The notes: generated from the letters alone by a model not told the origin. A stretch of 64,000 nt of DNA from Chrysaora quinquecirrha (GCA_014526335.1 JACTAT010000039.1:6990604-7054603); one strand, 5' to 3'. Shown: positions 22,866 to 35,012, counted from the first letter of the stretch. Translations and numbers: made by a program.

Positions 22866-23637
22866 ATCAAAAACAATCAACTGACCTATCAGCAAGTATG
22901 GCTGGGACAACAATTGCGTTAAAGCCATAGAGCAACTTAGGTGCACAAAATTGCTGGGGGCTTTTTCAGACTTTTAGGGCTTTTTGCATTTCATTTTCAT
23001 CATGGCATCTCGTGAACGAAAGCCAATTCTGCCATTATCACACGACAATCCTTCCCCATATTTGCATCAAGATTGAGGCGTGACTTGAAGAAATACTTAT
23101 TATGCTGAACCTGTCGTGAAAAGTTTTGGCTTATCGGAAAAACTTTTCGCGACATGTATGCGTAGCTAGTTTCCTTGCATTGGTAACGCAACACATTGCG
23201 TTATTTTTCCTTTTATGTTGTTTTCCCACGTTTTCCCGGAGAGTTCTAAGACCCATATACGATGACCCTTTGCGAAAGTTGATTTTCGCAAAACTTCTGT
23301 CGTCTTACTTTTGTCGGAGCGTTATTGACGTCCTATTTCAGACTTTTAATTAAGGAGCGTTGCGCTTCCAGAACAGGTAACATCAAGCTTCAACCGCATC
23401 TTCAAACCAATGTGAAGTATAACCGCAGCTACCTCATCTAGGCTGTTTGCATTAGCACCAAGAGGATTCAAAAAGAGAGATACACAAGATTAAACAACTG
23501 AAACATATCCTTTCCTCTCAACTCATACACAGAAACTGAATAAAAAATCATAAAAACTAATAGATAAACATGTTTACAGCAACGAAAAGTGATAACATCA
23601 TTTATACAAATTGACCAATCAGAATCATAGTTACATA

Positions 23638-23772
23638 CACTCTTTTTTATAAGAATACAATCTATAAGAATATTCAGGCTCAAAATTGCCAAAGAACAAT
23701 GGAAATTTAAGAATAACGATGGAAAAGTTCAAGCCTTGGCAAAAATTAGGATATTCTTATAAAAAAAGGGTG
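23638..23772. mobile_element. Short Tc1/mariner-type MITE (CACTCTTTTTTATAAGAA ends)
   Basis: CACTCTTTTTTATAAGAATA at the left is the inverse of TATTCTTATAAAAAAAGGGTG at the right (the right end has two small differences). TA flanks both ends (23636-23637 and 23773-23774). It is the shortest and cleanest member of the family seen at 45638, 46346 and 60389. Confidence 0.75.
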
Positions 23773-24200
23773 TAATCGGATTAGAAAATAAAAAACTTTG
23801 CCTAAGCAACCATTAGTAAATATGTTATACATATAAAATAAAATTGCATTCATGTGATCTCAACTGTGATATAACAAGAAGTACAAAAGACACAATTCGT
23901 GGGAAAAAATACTGCTGCTGCGCAGGGGAAGGTTTCTGCGCACAATGCTTGCAGAGGTGATATTGTTAGAGCACAATCACCCGTCATGTCTCCAGGAGTT
24001 ACAGTGTCAAATAAAAGTTCTTCGGAACATGTTACCGGGGGTTATAGCAATAGATGATACAAAATAGCTCTTAAAATCACCTGTCATTCTCCTGGCAACT
24101 TTCTTTCAAGCATAGCCACTCAACAGCAATCTGTTAAAAGAAGGTTAGTTACTTTAGAAATAGATTTCATAGTAAATTGCTTTAGAACGTAAATTAAAAT

Positions 24201-27200
24201 ATGGCTCTGAATATAACCGTTGAGCCATCAGTTCATACGATGCCAAATAAAGTGGAAGGACAAGAGCAAGATACATCATCTATAAGCAAAGTATTCAAAC
24301 CAATTATCAACTTAATGGGACTGTTTGGGCTGTGTACGGATATGATATCCGCTGATAACAGACAGAACTACTGCATATCTAAGATACCTCTGGTCTCAAA
24401 GGTATATGGATGCATTGTGGTATTAGCCTTTGCAGGCAACAGCATTCGCATTTTTCCAGAGCTTAAGTCAACGGAAGGTTTCACTTTTTATTTGCGAATA
24501 AGTATATCTTTTTGGTTCTTGCGTTGCTTTTTGCAAGCAGCCTACATCGAGTTCATTTGCTGGCGAAATAAGAAATCAAAGTCGAGATTGGTTAAGTTGA
24601 TAAGTAGTATTGAGGAGGTTGCCAGTAAGACAGGGCTGGAGGAGATTGGTCTTAAAACATTCAGAAGAAAGACGACGATTCTATATGTTTTGACCTCTGC
24701 TATCATGTTCACAAACGCATCATTTGTTGTTGTCGGCCTGTTTGCGAAGCAGTTAGGAGTGTATCGAATTCTTGAGAACATGTCCTTGACTGGTAATCTT
24801 CCGGGTAGAGTATGCTACAGTCTAATGCATGTGTATTTGTCGATTGCATGGATTGTAGCAACGCTGCTTTACTGCTTGGTATGCCAAGCATTGGTGCTTG
24901 TCCTTGGGTTGTTCGAAAACAACGTCAATCTTATCACCAACGAGCGGCCTCTTCGATATCAACTTGCTGAGATTCGATCCATGTATTTGAAAGTCACTGA
25001 CTTGGTTGAACAAGCAGACAACCTCTTTGGTCCGTTGGTATTTTTGGTTTACTTCTTTGATATCATTCAGTTCTCATTCAATCTCTACGTGACATTTTAT
25101 TCAGCAAAAACAACGATAGAGAAATTCTTGTCTGCGTTTTGGGTTGGTGTATCATTGATGAATCTGCTTTTTCTTTCATTCTGTGCCTCCAGTGTGGTGG
25201 ATAAGGTATCAGTTTACCGGTTTCGTATTTTGTTTTTTTTTTGCAAATCTGATATTTGATGATATGACTCTATATCTTATTATGCTGTTATTATTTCTCT
25301 TTATTGCACAATATTTGTCCATGGTTTTCTTCTCCATCTTTTTCTTGTTCTATTATTTCTCATTTTCTTCCTCGAAGCTATTAATAGTCATTCTCTGGGT
25401 TTTTATTATGCTTCTTCTTTAACTTTCTTTGATCCTTACCTTTGCTTTCTCTACTTGTTCTTTTTCTTTTCTTTTCCTTTCTCTTCTTCTCTTTCTTCCT
25501 TCTCCTCCTCTTTATCATCTTCTTCTTCGTCTTCTTCTTTGTCTTCTTCTTCGTCGTTGTCGTCTTCTTCATCGTCCTCCTCTTCTTGTTCATCATTTTC
25601 TTTATCGTCTTCATCTTCTTCTTCTTCCTCCTCCTTCTCCTCTTCATCAACTTCTTCGTCATCTTTTTTGTCATCATCTCTTTGCACTGTCGTTTTCTTC
25701 TTCTTCCTCCTCGCCTTCATAATCATCTTCTTCATCATCTTCTTTATCATCTTCTTCTTTGCATTGTTGTCTTCTTCTTCTTCCTCCTCCTCTTCATCAT
25801 AATCTTCTTCACCATCTACTTCATCATCTTTTTCTTCGTCGTCATCGTCTTCTTCTTCCTCTTGTTCCTCATCTTCTACTTAATTTTGTTCTCCGTTTTC
25901 TTCGGTTCCTCTTCTTTTTCTGTCTTCCATTTCTTACATCCCTATCTTTACATGCTTTGTCTTCTTCTTTTTCTTCAATTTCTCCTACTTCTTCTTCGTC
26001 ATCATCATAACTATAATCACCACTGTCTTCATCTATTTTCGCAGTCTTCTTCTTTGTTTTCCTATCTTTATCTACTTCCTGCTGATTCTTCTCACTCTCC
26101 AGCATCGCCATCGTCTTCTACTTAATTACCTCCCTCTTTTTCCTCATCTGATACTACTTCTGCTTCTTCTTCTGCTTCTACTTCACTTTTTCTTTGTCTT
26201 CTTCTTATTTGTCTTCTTCTCCTTCTTCACAATCGTCCTCTTCTTTGTTTTTCCCATCTTCTTCTTCCTCCTTTTAATTTCCATTTTCGTTTTCCTCTAC
26301 TTCATCATCATCCTTCTCTTCTTCTTCTCCTTTTAAATCTTCTTCTTTATCTACTTTTCTTCTCCTCCGTCTCCTCTCTCTTCTTATCGTTCTTCCACTT
26401 CTTCTGCTTCATCTTCCTAATCTTCTCCTTCTTCAACCTGCATCTTACATCCAAAATATTAGCGATAAGAGAAATTAACTTAACCAAGCTTAAACAGTAC
26501 ACTAGCATTAAAAGAGTATTTATAATTCATCGTAGGGAAAAGATGTTGCTGGCTTTCTCCAGAAACTGGATACAAGCACTGCTGATGAGAAGTCAAACGC
26601 AGAGGTGAGTGAAACAGATTAAAATTCTAAAACAAGCAACTTTCATGCATCGAAAAACCAGTTTCAAAGAGACAGTCAGACAGAAATTTTTATCGACTTA
26701 TCGACTATACTCTTGCAAATGGCTTTGAAATTTCAAAATATTTTGGTGAAAATGTTTAAGTGCCAGATGCCTGATTTTCTGCAGTTTGCAACGGCAGATT
26801 GTAAAAAGATAATTCGGTGGCTACTTATAGTTAAAATAACAGAAAGAAGAAGAAAAGACCAATTAGCTTACTGCTTGCTTTCAGCTAGAGAGCTTCTTGC
26901 GGCGAAGAGTTGAATAAATATAATGTAGGCAAAAACACCGCGGCGCAAGACGCAAAAGACAACTATGTTTTCTTAAAATTGCTAATATTTCGCCTTGCCA
27001 AGCAAGGCTTCTTCAGAGTGTTATACTTATAGTTAATGCCCAGAAAAGCAAGCAGTCTTGGGCCCTGGCCAAACGATCAAAAATTGTTCATCAAATATGA
27101 TACTTGAATATGATACTAATAATGAAATTTGCTTATCAAGTAAAATGTTTGACCGTTTGGCCATGTCGCAAAACATTTGCTTTTCTAAGAAAAAAGTGCT

Positions 27201-28386
27201 CGCTAGACAAACTTAGCTTATTCTTGTTTGTAAAACAGCGTTTTGTGACGTGGCCAAACGGTCAAACATTGCTTGTAAATCAAGGTTTGACTGACGATGT
27301 TTGATCCTTTGGACAGGGCTTTAGTTATGCCCTGCAAGTTGGGCTGTATCCCAAAGTTGAGTTACGGGATGATTCAAACAGAGAAATGCACCGTGTACTG
27401 TGCACTGGGCACCAATGTTGCAAACCAAGACGTTACGAAGAAATTAAACAGGACCTTTAACAGTGCCCTTTTGGCAATGAAAAGGTTTTAACCTGTATAA
27501 ACAATTCTATTATTATATATTATTATTATTATATATATATCAAAGATATTTTAATACATTTGGCTGTTTTGCTTTTAGCTGTCTTTACTGATTTTTCACC
27601 TCACTGGAGATCCTGTTGTCATGACGATATGGAAGCTGATTCCATTATACAAGTCAATCATCGTTTCGGTAAGATTTTTCATGTTCCAGATTTTAATGAT
27701 ATTTTGAGCAAATCTATCCTCTTGTCCAATTTTCAAACATAAAACGACTCCAGTTCAGGCAATGTTGTTTTTACTTTATTTGGAGCATGCTGGTATTTCT
27801 AACTTTTCAGCTGATTTAGGGACCCCTAATTTCACCTTCCTTCCGAAAGAGAGAGTCGTTTAGTCATCAATCCGGAAAGACACCCATCCAGATATTCATC
27901 TCACATGACAAAGCTGGACTTCAGTAGTCTTACGGAAACGGACCAAAACCCGCATGGCTAGCCGTCCATCTTTCAGGCTTTCAAGCATATTTTATGAGTT
28001 GAGTAAAGCTAGTAAAATTTCTACAGAGCGTCAATTGTTGATGATTTTATTCAAACGCAAGGACCAGTCATTCATATTTTTAATGATTTTGTTTAAAATG
28101 TGTTTACAATAAATTTGATGTTCAGTATACCGATAGCTACAGTACCTGTTTTAGCAGCCGTCAAGCGCTTAAATGTTTGCGCATTTCAATGCGTTGTCTT
28201 TAAGATGGTTTTCCCAGGGAATTTATTCACTGTTGAGCTTTACAATCGCTGGATAGGGAAACATTTTATATTTAGTACTAGTTATATACATTGCATCTTG
28301 AACTCTTAAAACATAATTTTGCCTCCATATTTCAGGTTTTCATCAGCTTAATCACGTACTTTACCCTTCTTCTGCAATTCAAATGA
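24201..28386 (+). CDS. Gustatory-receptor-like (Grl) seven-transmembrane protein
   Basis: Four exons: 24201-25205, 26536-26604, 27579-27668 and 28336-28386 (with stop). All junctions are phase 0, all introns GT-AG, total 404 residues. Several hydrophobic segments are visible, for example VYGCIVVLAFAGN, ILYVLTSAIMFTNASFVVVG, ATLLYCLVCQALVLVL and LVFLVYFFDIIQFSF. Exon 3 gives LIFHLTGDPVVMTIWKLIPL. Exon 4 ends ITYFTLLLQFK, an exact fit (residues 395-403) to TYhhhhhQF, the last-helix signature of insect gustatory receptors. Insect members are ligand-gated channels with an intracellular N-terminus; cnidarian Grl roles are largely unknown, and a developmental role has been proposed for some. A large first exon followed by small C-terminal exons is also typical of the family. 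The start ATG is the first in frame and is shared with the upstream copy. No lesion is visible. Confidence 0.85.
25400..26450. repeat. Pyrimidine-rich TTC/TCC satellite, copy B intron 1
   Basis: About 1 kb of imperfect TTC, TCC and TCG repeats between exons 1 and 2 of the intact Grl gene. It corresponds to 20470-21480 in the upstream copy. On the minus strand it is GAA/GAG-rich and yields spurious lysine/glutamate frames. Confidence 0.9.
27060..27320. mobile_element. MITE of the CAAACGATCAAACATTG family, within a Grl intron
   Basis: The left end GGCCCTGGCCAAACGATCAA is the imperfect inverse of the right end, TTTGATCCTTTGGACAGGGC. Inside are GACCGTTTGGCCATGTCGCA and its inverse GACGTGGCCAAACGGTCAAA, so the element folds on itself more than once. 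It lies in intron 2 of the intact Grl gene. Confidence 0.7.
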
Positions 28387-28940
28387 AGAGCAAAAACGCG
28401 AGGAATTAACAAGAAATCACAGATGCCAATAGTTGAATCATTATAGTCTGAATTAGTGGGATTATAGATCTATTAGTTTTTATATACGTAGACTTTACTG
28501 CCTTTGTCTTTGTTGCACAGTGAATGTATGCTTATATAGACAGAAATATCCAACCTTTCTAGTCAACTGGACGGGAGGTCTCGACTTCTAGAGTTTTGTA
28601 TGTAGAAGCTTTGGAACCTCCTTGCACACATAGAGGAAACTTCCATTTCATTTAGATGACATCTCTGATGAAAAGGACATTATTTATCGCATTATGGTAG
28701 ATAAGAGTAAGTAGTGCGTTATAAACATGATTTTCTGCCTTCCTTCTCATTGCATAAATTTTATGGATATATAGGCGAGAACACCCAACCTTCTAAGCCA
28801 TCGACTGACCCTATAATAAATTTAAAGCTTTGGAATCCTCTTGCGCATATAGAGGAAAATTTCAAGGCAGTCAACTGATATCTAACTCGCGAAGAAGACG
28901 AGTATTATCTTCGTGTGACTAAATTATCTTACATAAATGC
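28387..28940. other. Grl 3' flank, no gene seen
   Basis: After the Grl stop I see no coding pattern. A short duplicated stretch (GAAATATCCAACCTTTCTAG near 28542 and a similar one near 28772, each followed by CATAGAGGAAA) suggests a weak direct repeat. Confidence 0.4.
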
Positions 28941-28944
28941 TGGT

Positions 28945-29893
28945 GATGATACAAGATGATGCTGATGCTGATGATGACGATGAAGGTGATGATTGTGATG
29001 ACAACGATGATGTGCGGAACATGCTAATGACGATGATGATACTGATGAATATGAGGGTGACAATGAGGATGAAGATGGTGATTAAGATCTAGATTGTGAC
29101 TATGATAATGATGAGGGTGATGATGATGATGATGATGCTGATGCTGATGATAATGATGAAGGTGATGATTGTGATGACAATGATGATGTGGGAGCATGCT
29201 AATGATGATGATGATACTGATGAATATGAGGGTGACAATGAGGACGAAGATGGTGATAAAGATCTAGATTGTGACTACGATAATGATGAGGGTGATGATG
29301 ATGATGATGATGCTGATGCTGATGATAATGATGAAGGTGATGATTGTGATGACAATGATGATGTGGGAGCATGCTAATGATGATGATGATACTGATGAAT
29401 ATGAGGGTGACAATGAGGATGAAGATGGTGATAAAGATCTAGATTGTGACTACGATAATGATGAGGATGATGATGATGATGATGCTGATGCTGATGATGA
29501 CGATGAAGCATGAAGGTGATGATTGTGATGACAACGATGATGTGCGGAACATGCTAATGATGATGATGATACTGATGAATATGAGGGTGACAATGAGGAT
29601 GAAGATGGTGATTTAGATCTAGATTGTGACTATGATAATGATGAGGGTGATGATGATGATGATGTTGATGATGATGATGATGATGATAATGATGACGATG
29701 GTGAAGACAATGATTGTAATGACAATGATGATGAACACGATGATGATGAAAAAGATGATTGTGATGACAATGATGATGATGATGAACTTGATGATGATGA
29801 TACAGAAAAAGACATTGATTGTGAGGACAATGATGATTAGGACAGGCATGATGATGAGGATGATGAAGATGATGATGATGAAGACAATGACTG
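28945..29893. repeat. GAT-rich minisatellite with ~175-180 bp higher-order unit (left part)
   Basis: GAT-rich DNA with a longer period. CATGCTAATGATGATGATGA or a near match recurs at about 29018, 29194, 29368 and 29549, each followed by ACTGATGAATATGAGGGTGA and later AGATCTAGATTGTGACTA. Simple GAT repeats follow to 29893, where the Gypsy LTR begins. Acidic Asp-rich frames here are repeat artefacts. Confidence 0.9.
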
Positions 29894-30096
29894 TGTGATG
29901 AAGTAAGAGTAAAAATATAAACAAACGTATTTCTCTTCCAATACTTTCCTTTTTCTACAATCAAATTCTATATTTCACTTAAAACAACTTCTTACTTCAA
30001 CGAAAATTTCAACCCACTTCATCAACTACTCCTAGTTACGACCACGCGTTCACATTCCTCACAGTCTCGTCCCAGACCTCCTAGTACTCCTCCACA
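29894..30096 (-). repeat. 3' LTR of the Gypsy element
   Basis: This 203-bp direct repeat is identical to 35013-35215. Being at the low-coordinate end of a minus-strand element, it is the downstream LTR. Confidence 0.95.
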
Positions 30097-30108
30097 CTCC
30101 CCTCTACT
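30097..30108 (-). other. Polypurine tract of the Gypsy element
   Basis: On the minus strand AGTAGAGGGGAG ends exactly at the 3' LTR boundary, the expected place for the plus-strand primer of reverse transcription. Confidence 0.8.
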
Positions 30109-30281
30109 AAAACAAATGTTAGCTCTAAAAAATACAAGTCAAACCTAACTGATTACATAGAATGAAATATGAATACAACAACAAAACAAGTTAAGTCTAT
30201 TTTTTGTGTTCTTTTTTTCTTAATATATGCGAAGGTCCGTTTCCTTTTAACACTCCTATATACAATTAATATACAAATGAG

Positions 30282-33200
30282 TCAATAGTCAGTAACAGGT
30301 ATTCCATACCTCTCTGGTGGACGTCTGTCACGTCGCAAGTTATATCTTTGATTCCCATCATTCTGTTCAATTCTGCGTCTATAATTCACAAGAAGATCAT
30401 CCTCTTCTTCAGATTCATTTTCATCAATATCATTGACTTCTTCGTTGATACTCACATCATCAAAGACAATATCAGCTGGACTAAATCTTTTCAAAGTGTT
30501 CGAATGTACAAATTTCCTTTTCCCATCAGAGGTAGATTCAATCTCACAGTTTCCTTCTATTTTACTGATGACACGATACGGTCCTAGATACTTTTGACTA
30601 AGTCCTCTCGCTACTGGGTTCTTATAAAGCACAATATCTCTTAACTCTATTTCTTTGTTTCTGGATACCCGATATCTCGTATCGTAATTATCCTTTGCTT
30701 CTTACGAGCTTTCTCTGACTTCTCTGTTACGTAATGCTTAAGCTTATTGTGACGTTCGTTTAGCTCTTCGAGATATTTTGCTGGTCCTCCTATAGGTCTT
30801 TTCACTTCGTGTTTGTCTTCAATATCAAATGCTACTCTTGGTGCACGACCATACATAAGTTCAAAAGGAGATACTCCTGTTGTTTCCTGTTTACTTATAC
30901 GGTAGGCTAACAACGCCGATGGTAACTGTTCGTCCCAGTCATCACAATCTTTGTTTACTCGCATACGTAGCAAAAGTTTTAGTACTCCATTGAATCTTTC
31001 GCATAACCCATCAGTTTGAGGGTGGTAGGGTGTTGTTCTACGCTTCTCTATTCCAAATAAACTACACATACTCGCAAATAGATGTGATTCGAAATTGCGT
31101 CCTTGATCTGTAAGTAAGATCCTTGGCATGCTGTGTCGAGAGAAAATCTGCTCTAAAGCTTTGACAACTGTTGTGGCCTCTTGGTTCGGTAAAGCCTCTG
31201 CTTCTGCATATTTGGTATAGTAGTCTATCACTGTTAAGATGTACTTATTCCCTTGACGTGTAGTCTTAAGCGGGCCTACTATATCGACTCCAACCATGAA
31301 GAAGGGTTCTGGTGTAATATCTATCGGTTTCATCGGAAAACGTGGTTTCGAACAGTTTTATTCTTAGCACATGTCTCAAGATGCACAATAATCTTCTACA
31401 GCTTTGTGAAATCCTGGCCAATAAAATCTCTTTTGAATGAAGTCAAAGGTCTTATGAACTCCTAAATGACCTATTCTCTGATGAGCCTCTTCCAAGATGT
31501 TACTAGTTAAGTATTTAGGCACAACTGCTTGTAGTCTTTCTTCTCCCATTTCATCTGTCCATTTTCTATACAAGACATCATTTTCAACAATCAAGGAGTC
31601 AATAGCATTATACAAAGTTAACAGAGTTCTGTTTCCATCTGCAGGCCTCTCCTCTGGTTTCTCATTAGTACTGATCCATTGTTTAACAGATGAAATATCT
31701 TGATCTAAATCCTGAAGCTCTTTGAAGTCCTCTGTGGACCAAATAGAAACTTTGATACTATTAACAGGCGCACGAGAAAGTGCATCTGCATGATTCATAG
31801 CAGTGCCTGGCTTGTGTATAATCACATAATCATATTGCTCTAGTTTTAAAATCCACCTTGCCAACTTTCCATTTGGGTGCTTGATATTACGTAGCCACTG
31901 TAATGCCTTATGATCAGAATAAACTGTAACTCTTCTACCAAAAACATATGCATGAAAATACTGAAGCGCCCAAACTATAGCAAATGCCTCCTTTCGGTAG
32001 TAGTCCAGTTTCTTTCAGCAGGTGAAAATGCTTTGGAAGCATAAGAAATTACTCTTTCGTCTTCATCTCCTTTCTTTTGGGCTAAGACAGCTCCTATCCC
32101 AACATCGCTTGCATCAGTATACAAGATGAAATCAGCATCATTATCTGGAAATGCTAAAATAGGGCAAGTTGATAATTGCTCTTTCAGTATTTTGAAGGCA
32201 TTTTCACAGTGAGCAGACCAAACGAATGCAACATCTTTCTGCAATAGCTTATTTAGCGGAGTCGCTATGTCACTAAAACCTGAGATGAATCGACGGTAGT
32301 ACGAAACAAGACCCATAAAACGTCGCAACTCAGTTAAATCTTTTGGCTGCGGATACTCAGATACGGCTCTAACTTTCGCAGAATCTGGACCAAGTCCTTC
32401 ATTTGAAATGACAAAACCAAGGTATTTTACGCTGTCACGTGCAAAGAAGCATTTAGCTGATTTAAGCCGAAGACCTGCATTCTTGATAGCCTCCAAAACT
32501 TCTTTCAAATTGCTTAAGTGCTCATCAAAGTTCTTTCCAGTTATCAAAACATCATCTAAATACACTAGGCATTTCTTTGGTGATAAACCTTGTAAAACCT
32601 TTTGCATCAGTCTTTGAAAGGTCGGCACTGCATTAGCTAATCCGAAGGCATACGATTGAATTCAAATTGCTCACCACCAGGAATAACAAAAGCAGTTTTG
32701 ACTTACTTTTCTCATCAACTTTTACTTGCCAATAGCCCAAGCTAAATCCAATGTTGTAAAGTACTTCTGATCTGACAAATTATCAAGCAAATCGTTAATC
32801 TGAGGATTGAGATATGCATCTTTCACAGTAACATCGTTCAATTTACGATAATCAACACAAAACCGCCATGAATTGTCCTTTTTGCGGACCAGAACAATTG
32901 GGCTTGCCCAAGGAGATTGACTAGGCTGAATTATTTCATTTTCTAGCATTTCTTTTACTTGATCCTCAACGATGGGCCTAAGGGCATTTGGAAGTCGCCT
33001 TGGCAACTGTTTAACAGGCTGTGCATTCCCTGTGTCAATATTATGCTCTACTTCAGATGTACAACCCAGCTCACTTAAGTCATTTGCAAAGATTCCCTTA
33101 TAGGTGTTTAATAAGGTTTGTATCTGTTCACGCTCCTGTCCCTTTAAGTGATCCAAATCCCAATTAAACTGTGATACAGTTTGTTCCTCATTTTCTTCAA

Positions 33201-33850
33201 GAATTGGGTCTGCTATCTCTACATGCTCTAGGCTTCCTATCTTAGTACCACGATATAACTTCACATTGTTATTACCTGGGTTAATAATTTGTATAGGCAC
33301 AGTTTGTTGAACAGGGCGAACAAGCACCCTCGCAATTAAAATGCCTTTTTCTGCTAGTTTTACATTAGGCTCTAGCAAACTCTGATTTATAAGTGGTGAC
33401 TTCACTCGTGCTCTGTGAATAACTTCACGGTTAGGGGGTATCTCAACATCTTCAGACAACAAAACTGCTTCTGGATCAGTCACAGCAGAATCATGAATAA
33501 ACAGAGGTATTTGTGATTTATCTGGAAAAGAAATCATTGGTTTCTGTGTCTATCACAGCTTTGCAATTTGTAAGCCAATCTAAACCTAGAATTATTTCAC
33601 TGACCATTTCATTGGTTACATAGAACTCTTGCTCACGCTTTTGATTACCATTGATATCAACTGACAGAAATGTTTTACCCAGAATTCCAATAGGGGAACT
33701 GTTTGCTGCCTCAGCAACAATGTCTGAAGGTAAGAGTGAATCTGAGTCATTTGTAAGCAACTGCCACTCATCCTTACTGATAAGGGACACTGAAGCTCCA
33801 GTATCAACTACACAAAGGCGTGCGATACCATTTAAATTAACTTCTATCAT
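30282..33850 (-). pseudogene. pol: Gypsy pol (protease, RT, RNase H, integrase) with several frame breaks
   Basis: Minus-strand frames in order: 33850-33518 protease (VVDTGA active site); 33537-32722 RT start (FCVDYRKLN, FTTLDLA); 32628-31975 RT with catalytic YLDDVLITG, then RNase H (FILYTDAS); 31864-31376 RNase H end and integrase zinc region (HQRIGHLGVH); 31333-30647 integrase core (VGVDIVGPL, LTDQGRNF, ERFNG: the DDE triad) and 30632-30282 tail with YLGPYRV. The protease ATG overlaps the gag stop as ATGA, suggesting frameshift or reinitiation. Breaks occur near 33525, 32735, 32700, 32650, 31990, 31385, 31350 and 30670. Most fit one missing base, several in homopolymers. All catalytic motifs remain, so the damage is in frame rather than in key residues. 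Confidence 0.85.
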
Positions 33851-34932
33851 GAGGGTCTTCTTTTATTCACTGGAAATACTGAAGACAATCTGACACGTGT
33901 ATCACTTTTTGACTGTTGATCTGAGCTTTGATTGTCAGTACGCTGTGCTTCGTTCTTATCCTCAGGCTGTAATTGAGCTCTACAAACTCTAGATGTGTGC
34001 CCTTTATTACCACAACGATAACATTTCAAATTACTTGGGATATTTCCTGAAGGATTACGATTAGGATTCTGAGAGGGCAAAACAGTATTAGGCATTTGAA
34101 CTCTATTTGCTCTACAATCTCTAGAGATATGCCCTGGTTTGTTACAATTATAGCAGATCTTATTATTTCGTCTTGCCTGAAAATTTTGCAGAGTAGGGCA
34201 CTGTTTTGCAACATGTCCAAAACCATTACAACTAAAACACACCTGGGTAGTTCTCAAGGAACTGACTGCTCCAAACTGAACTCTTGAGCTTTGCTGTTGT
34301 TCATTGACATAAGTTTCAGCTTTCAGTTTCTGCATTGTTGCATTAGCTGCTTCAAATCTTCTAGCGAGTGATACTGCATCATCCAGGGTTTTTGGTGGCT
34401 CCTGTAACAGCTTATTTTGTGTCGACTGATCCTTCAAACCCAATACGAACTGATCTATAAGTCTGCTAGTATACTCTTCTCCTTTAAAGCCGCATTTTGC
34501 CCCAAATTCACGTAGAGAAACAGCATATGAGTCAACAGACTCTCCAGGCTCTTGAATTCTTTTATTAAAATTGTACCGCTTTTCCGTTTGTGTTTGATTT
34601 CTCTCAAACAATACTTTTAGTTGGTCTATCCATTCTTTCCAACCATCTGGGTTTTCATTTTCACTGGCAAACTCGACAGATTCCGCTAAACGGAAGGCAT
34701 CATCAGTCAAATTGAATAACAAAGCAAGTCTTCTTTTCTTTACATTTTCAAGTTCTACAGCTTCAAAATAAAGTATTAACTTCTTTACAAATAAGTTAAA
34801 ATCGTCACCAATTCGATATTTATCAGGACGTCTAAACAGTGAATACGAAGTTCTTTGGATCTCATCAGTATCAGCAGCAGCAGCTGCAGCACCTTGTCCT
34901 TGTCGAGCCATCGCCAATTTAGGCCCAGACAA
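33847..34932 (-). CDS. gag: Gypsy Gag polyprotein with three zinc knuckles
   Basis: An intact 361-residue frame. The N-terminal two-thirds matches the capsid-like Gag of Ty3/Gypsy elements (FNLFVKKLILYFEAVE, then WIDQLKVLFERN and RLIDQFVLGLKD). The C-terminal third holds three CCHC knuckles: CFSCNGFGHVAKQC, CYNCNKPGHISRDC and CYRCGNKGHTSRVC. Gag forms the particle and binds genomic RNA in the cytoplasm. Start: M at 34932; another M lies seven codons in, before an alanine run. The leader from the primer-binding site is about 60 nt. The stop overlaps the pol ATG. Confidence 0.9.
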   Translation of the reverse strand: MSGPKLAMARQGQGAAAAAADTDEIQRTSYSLFRRPDKYRIGDDFNLFVKKLILYFEAVELENVKKRRLALLFNLTDDAFRLAESVEFASENENPDGWKEWIDQLKVLFERNQTQTEKRYNFNKRIQEPGESVDSYAVSLREFGAKCGFKGEEYTSRLIDQFVLGLKDQSTQNKLLQEPPKTLDDAVSLARRFEAANATMQKLKAETYVNEQQQSSRVQFGAVSSLRTTQVCFSCNGFGHVAKQCPTLQNFQARRNNKICYNCNKPGHISRDCRANRVQMPNTVLPSQNPNRNPSGNIPSNLKCYRCGNKGHTSRVCRAQLQPEDKNEAQRTDNQSSDQQSKSDTRVRLSSVFPVNKRRPS

Positions 34933-34991
34933 CTCAATACATAATCAACGATAAATTCAGCATAAAATACAACAAGCAAATCGAGCACAAG

Positions 34992-35009
34992 ATCTCGGTA
35001 GGACCTCCA
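34992..35009 (-). other. Primer-binding site, tRNA-Gln type
   Basis: Three bases after the 5' LTR the minus strand reads TGGAGGTCCTACCGAGAT. This is complementary to a tRNA 3' end in CTCGGTAGGACCTCCA. From memory, animal tRNA-Gln (UUG) ends CTCGGTGGGACCTCCA, one mismatch away. The tRNA identity is an inference. Confidence 0.7.
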
Positions 35010-35012
35010 AAA

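Larger units (their letters stand above)
18410..26604. repeat. Tandem segmental duplication carrying the Grl gene
   Basis: Sequence from about 18410 (TAAATAACACGCAGCAAGCA) recurs from about 22385 (TAAATAACGCGCAGCAAGCA). Similarity continues through the 5' flank (including ACATG...ACCGGGGG near 19245 and 24025), the 1 kb coding exon, a pyrimidine-rich intronic satellite and the start of exon 2 (about 21580 and 26536). Copy A is therefore about 18410-21620 and copy B begins about 22385. Copy A lost sequence after exon 2 and carries a LINE fragment there. Confidence 0.85.

Noticed and set aside
22485..22946. His-rich and Met-rich frames
   Set aside because: GAT microsatellite artefacts.
25381..26125. 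Lys/Glu-rich and Phe/Leu-rich frames on both strands
   Set aside because: Same pyrimidine-rich intronic satellite, read in several frames.
28945..29964. Asp-rich acidic protein candidate (coral acidic skeletal proteins came to mind)
   Set aside because: The Asp runs follow GAT repeats, are broken by stops, have no signal peptide or splice logic, and the opposite strand gives equally long frames.
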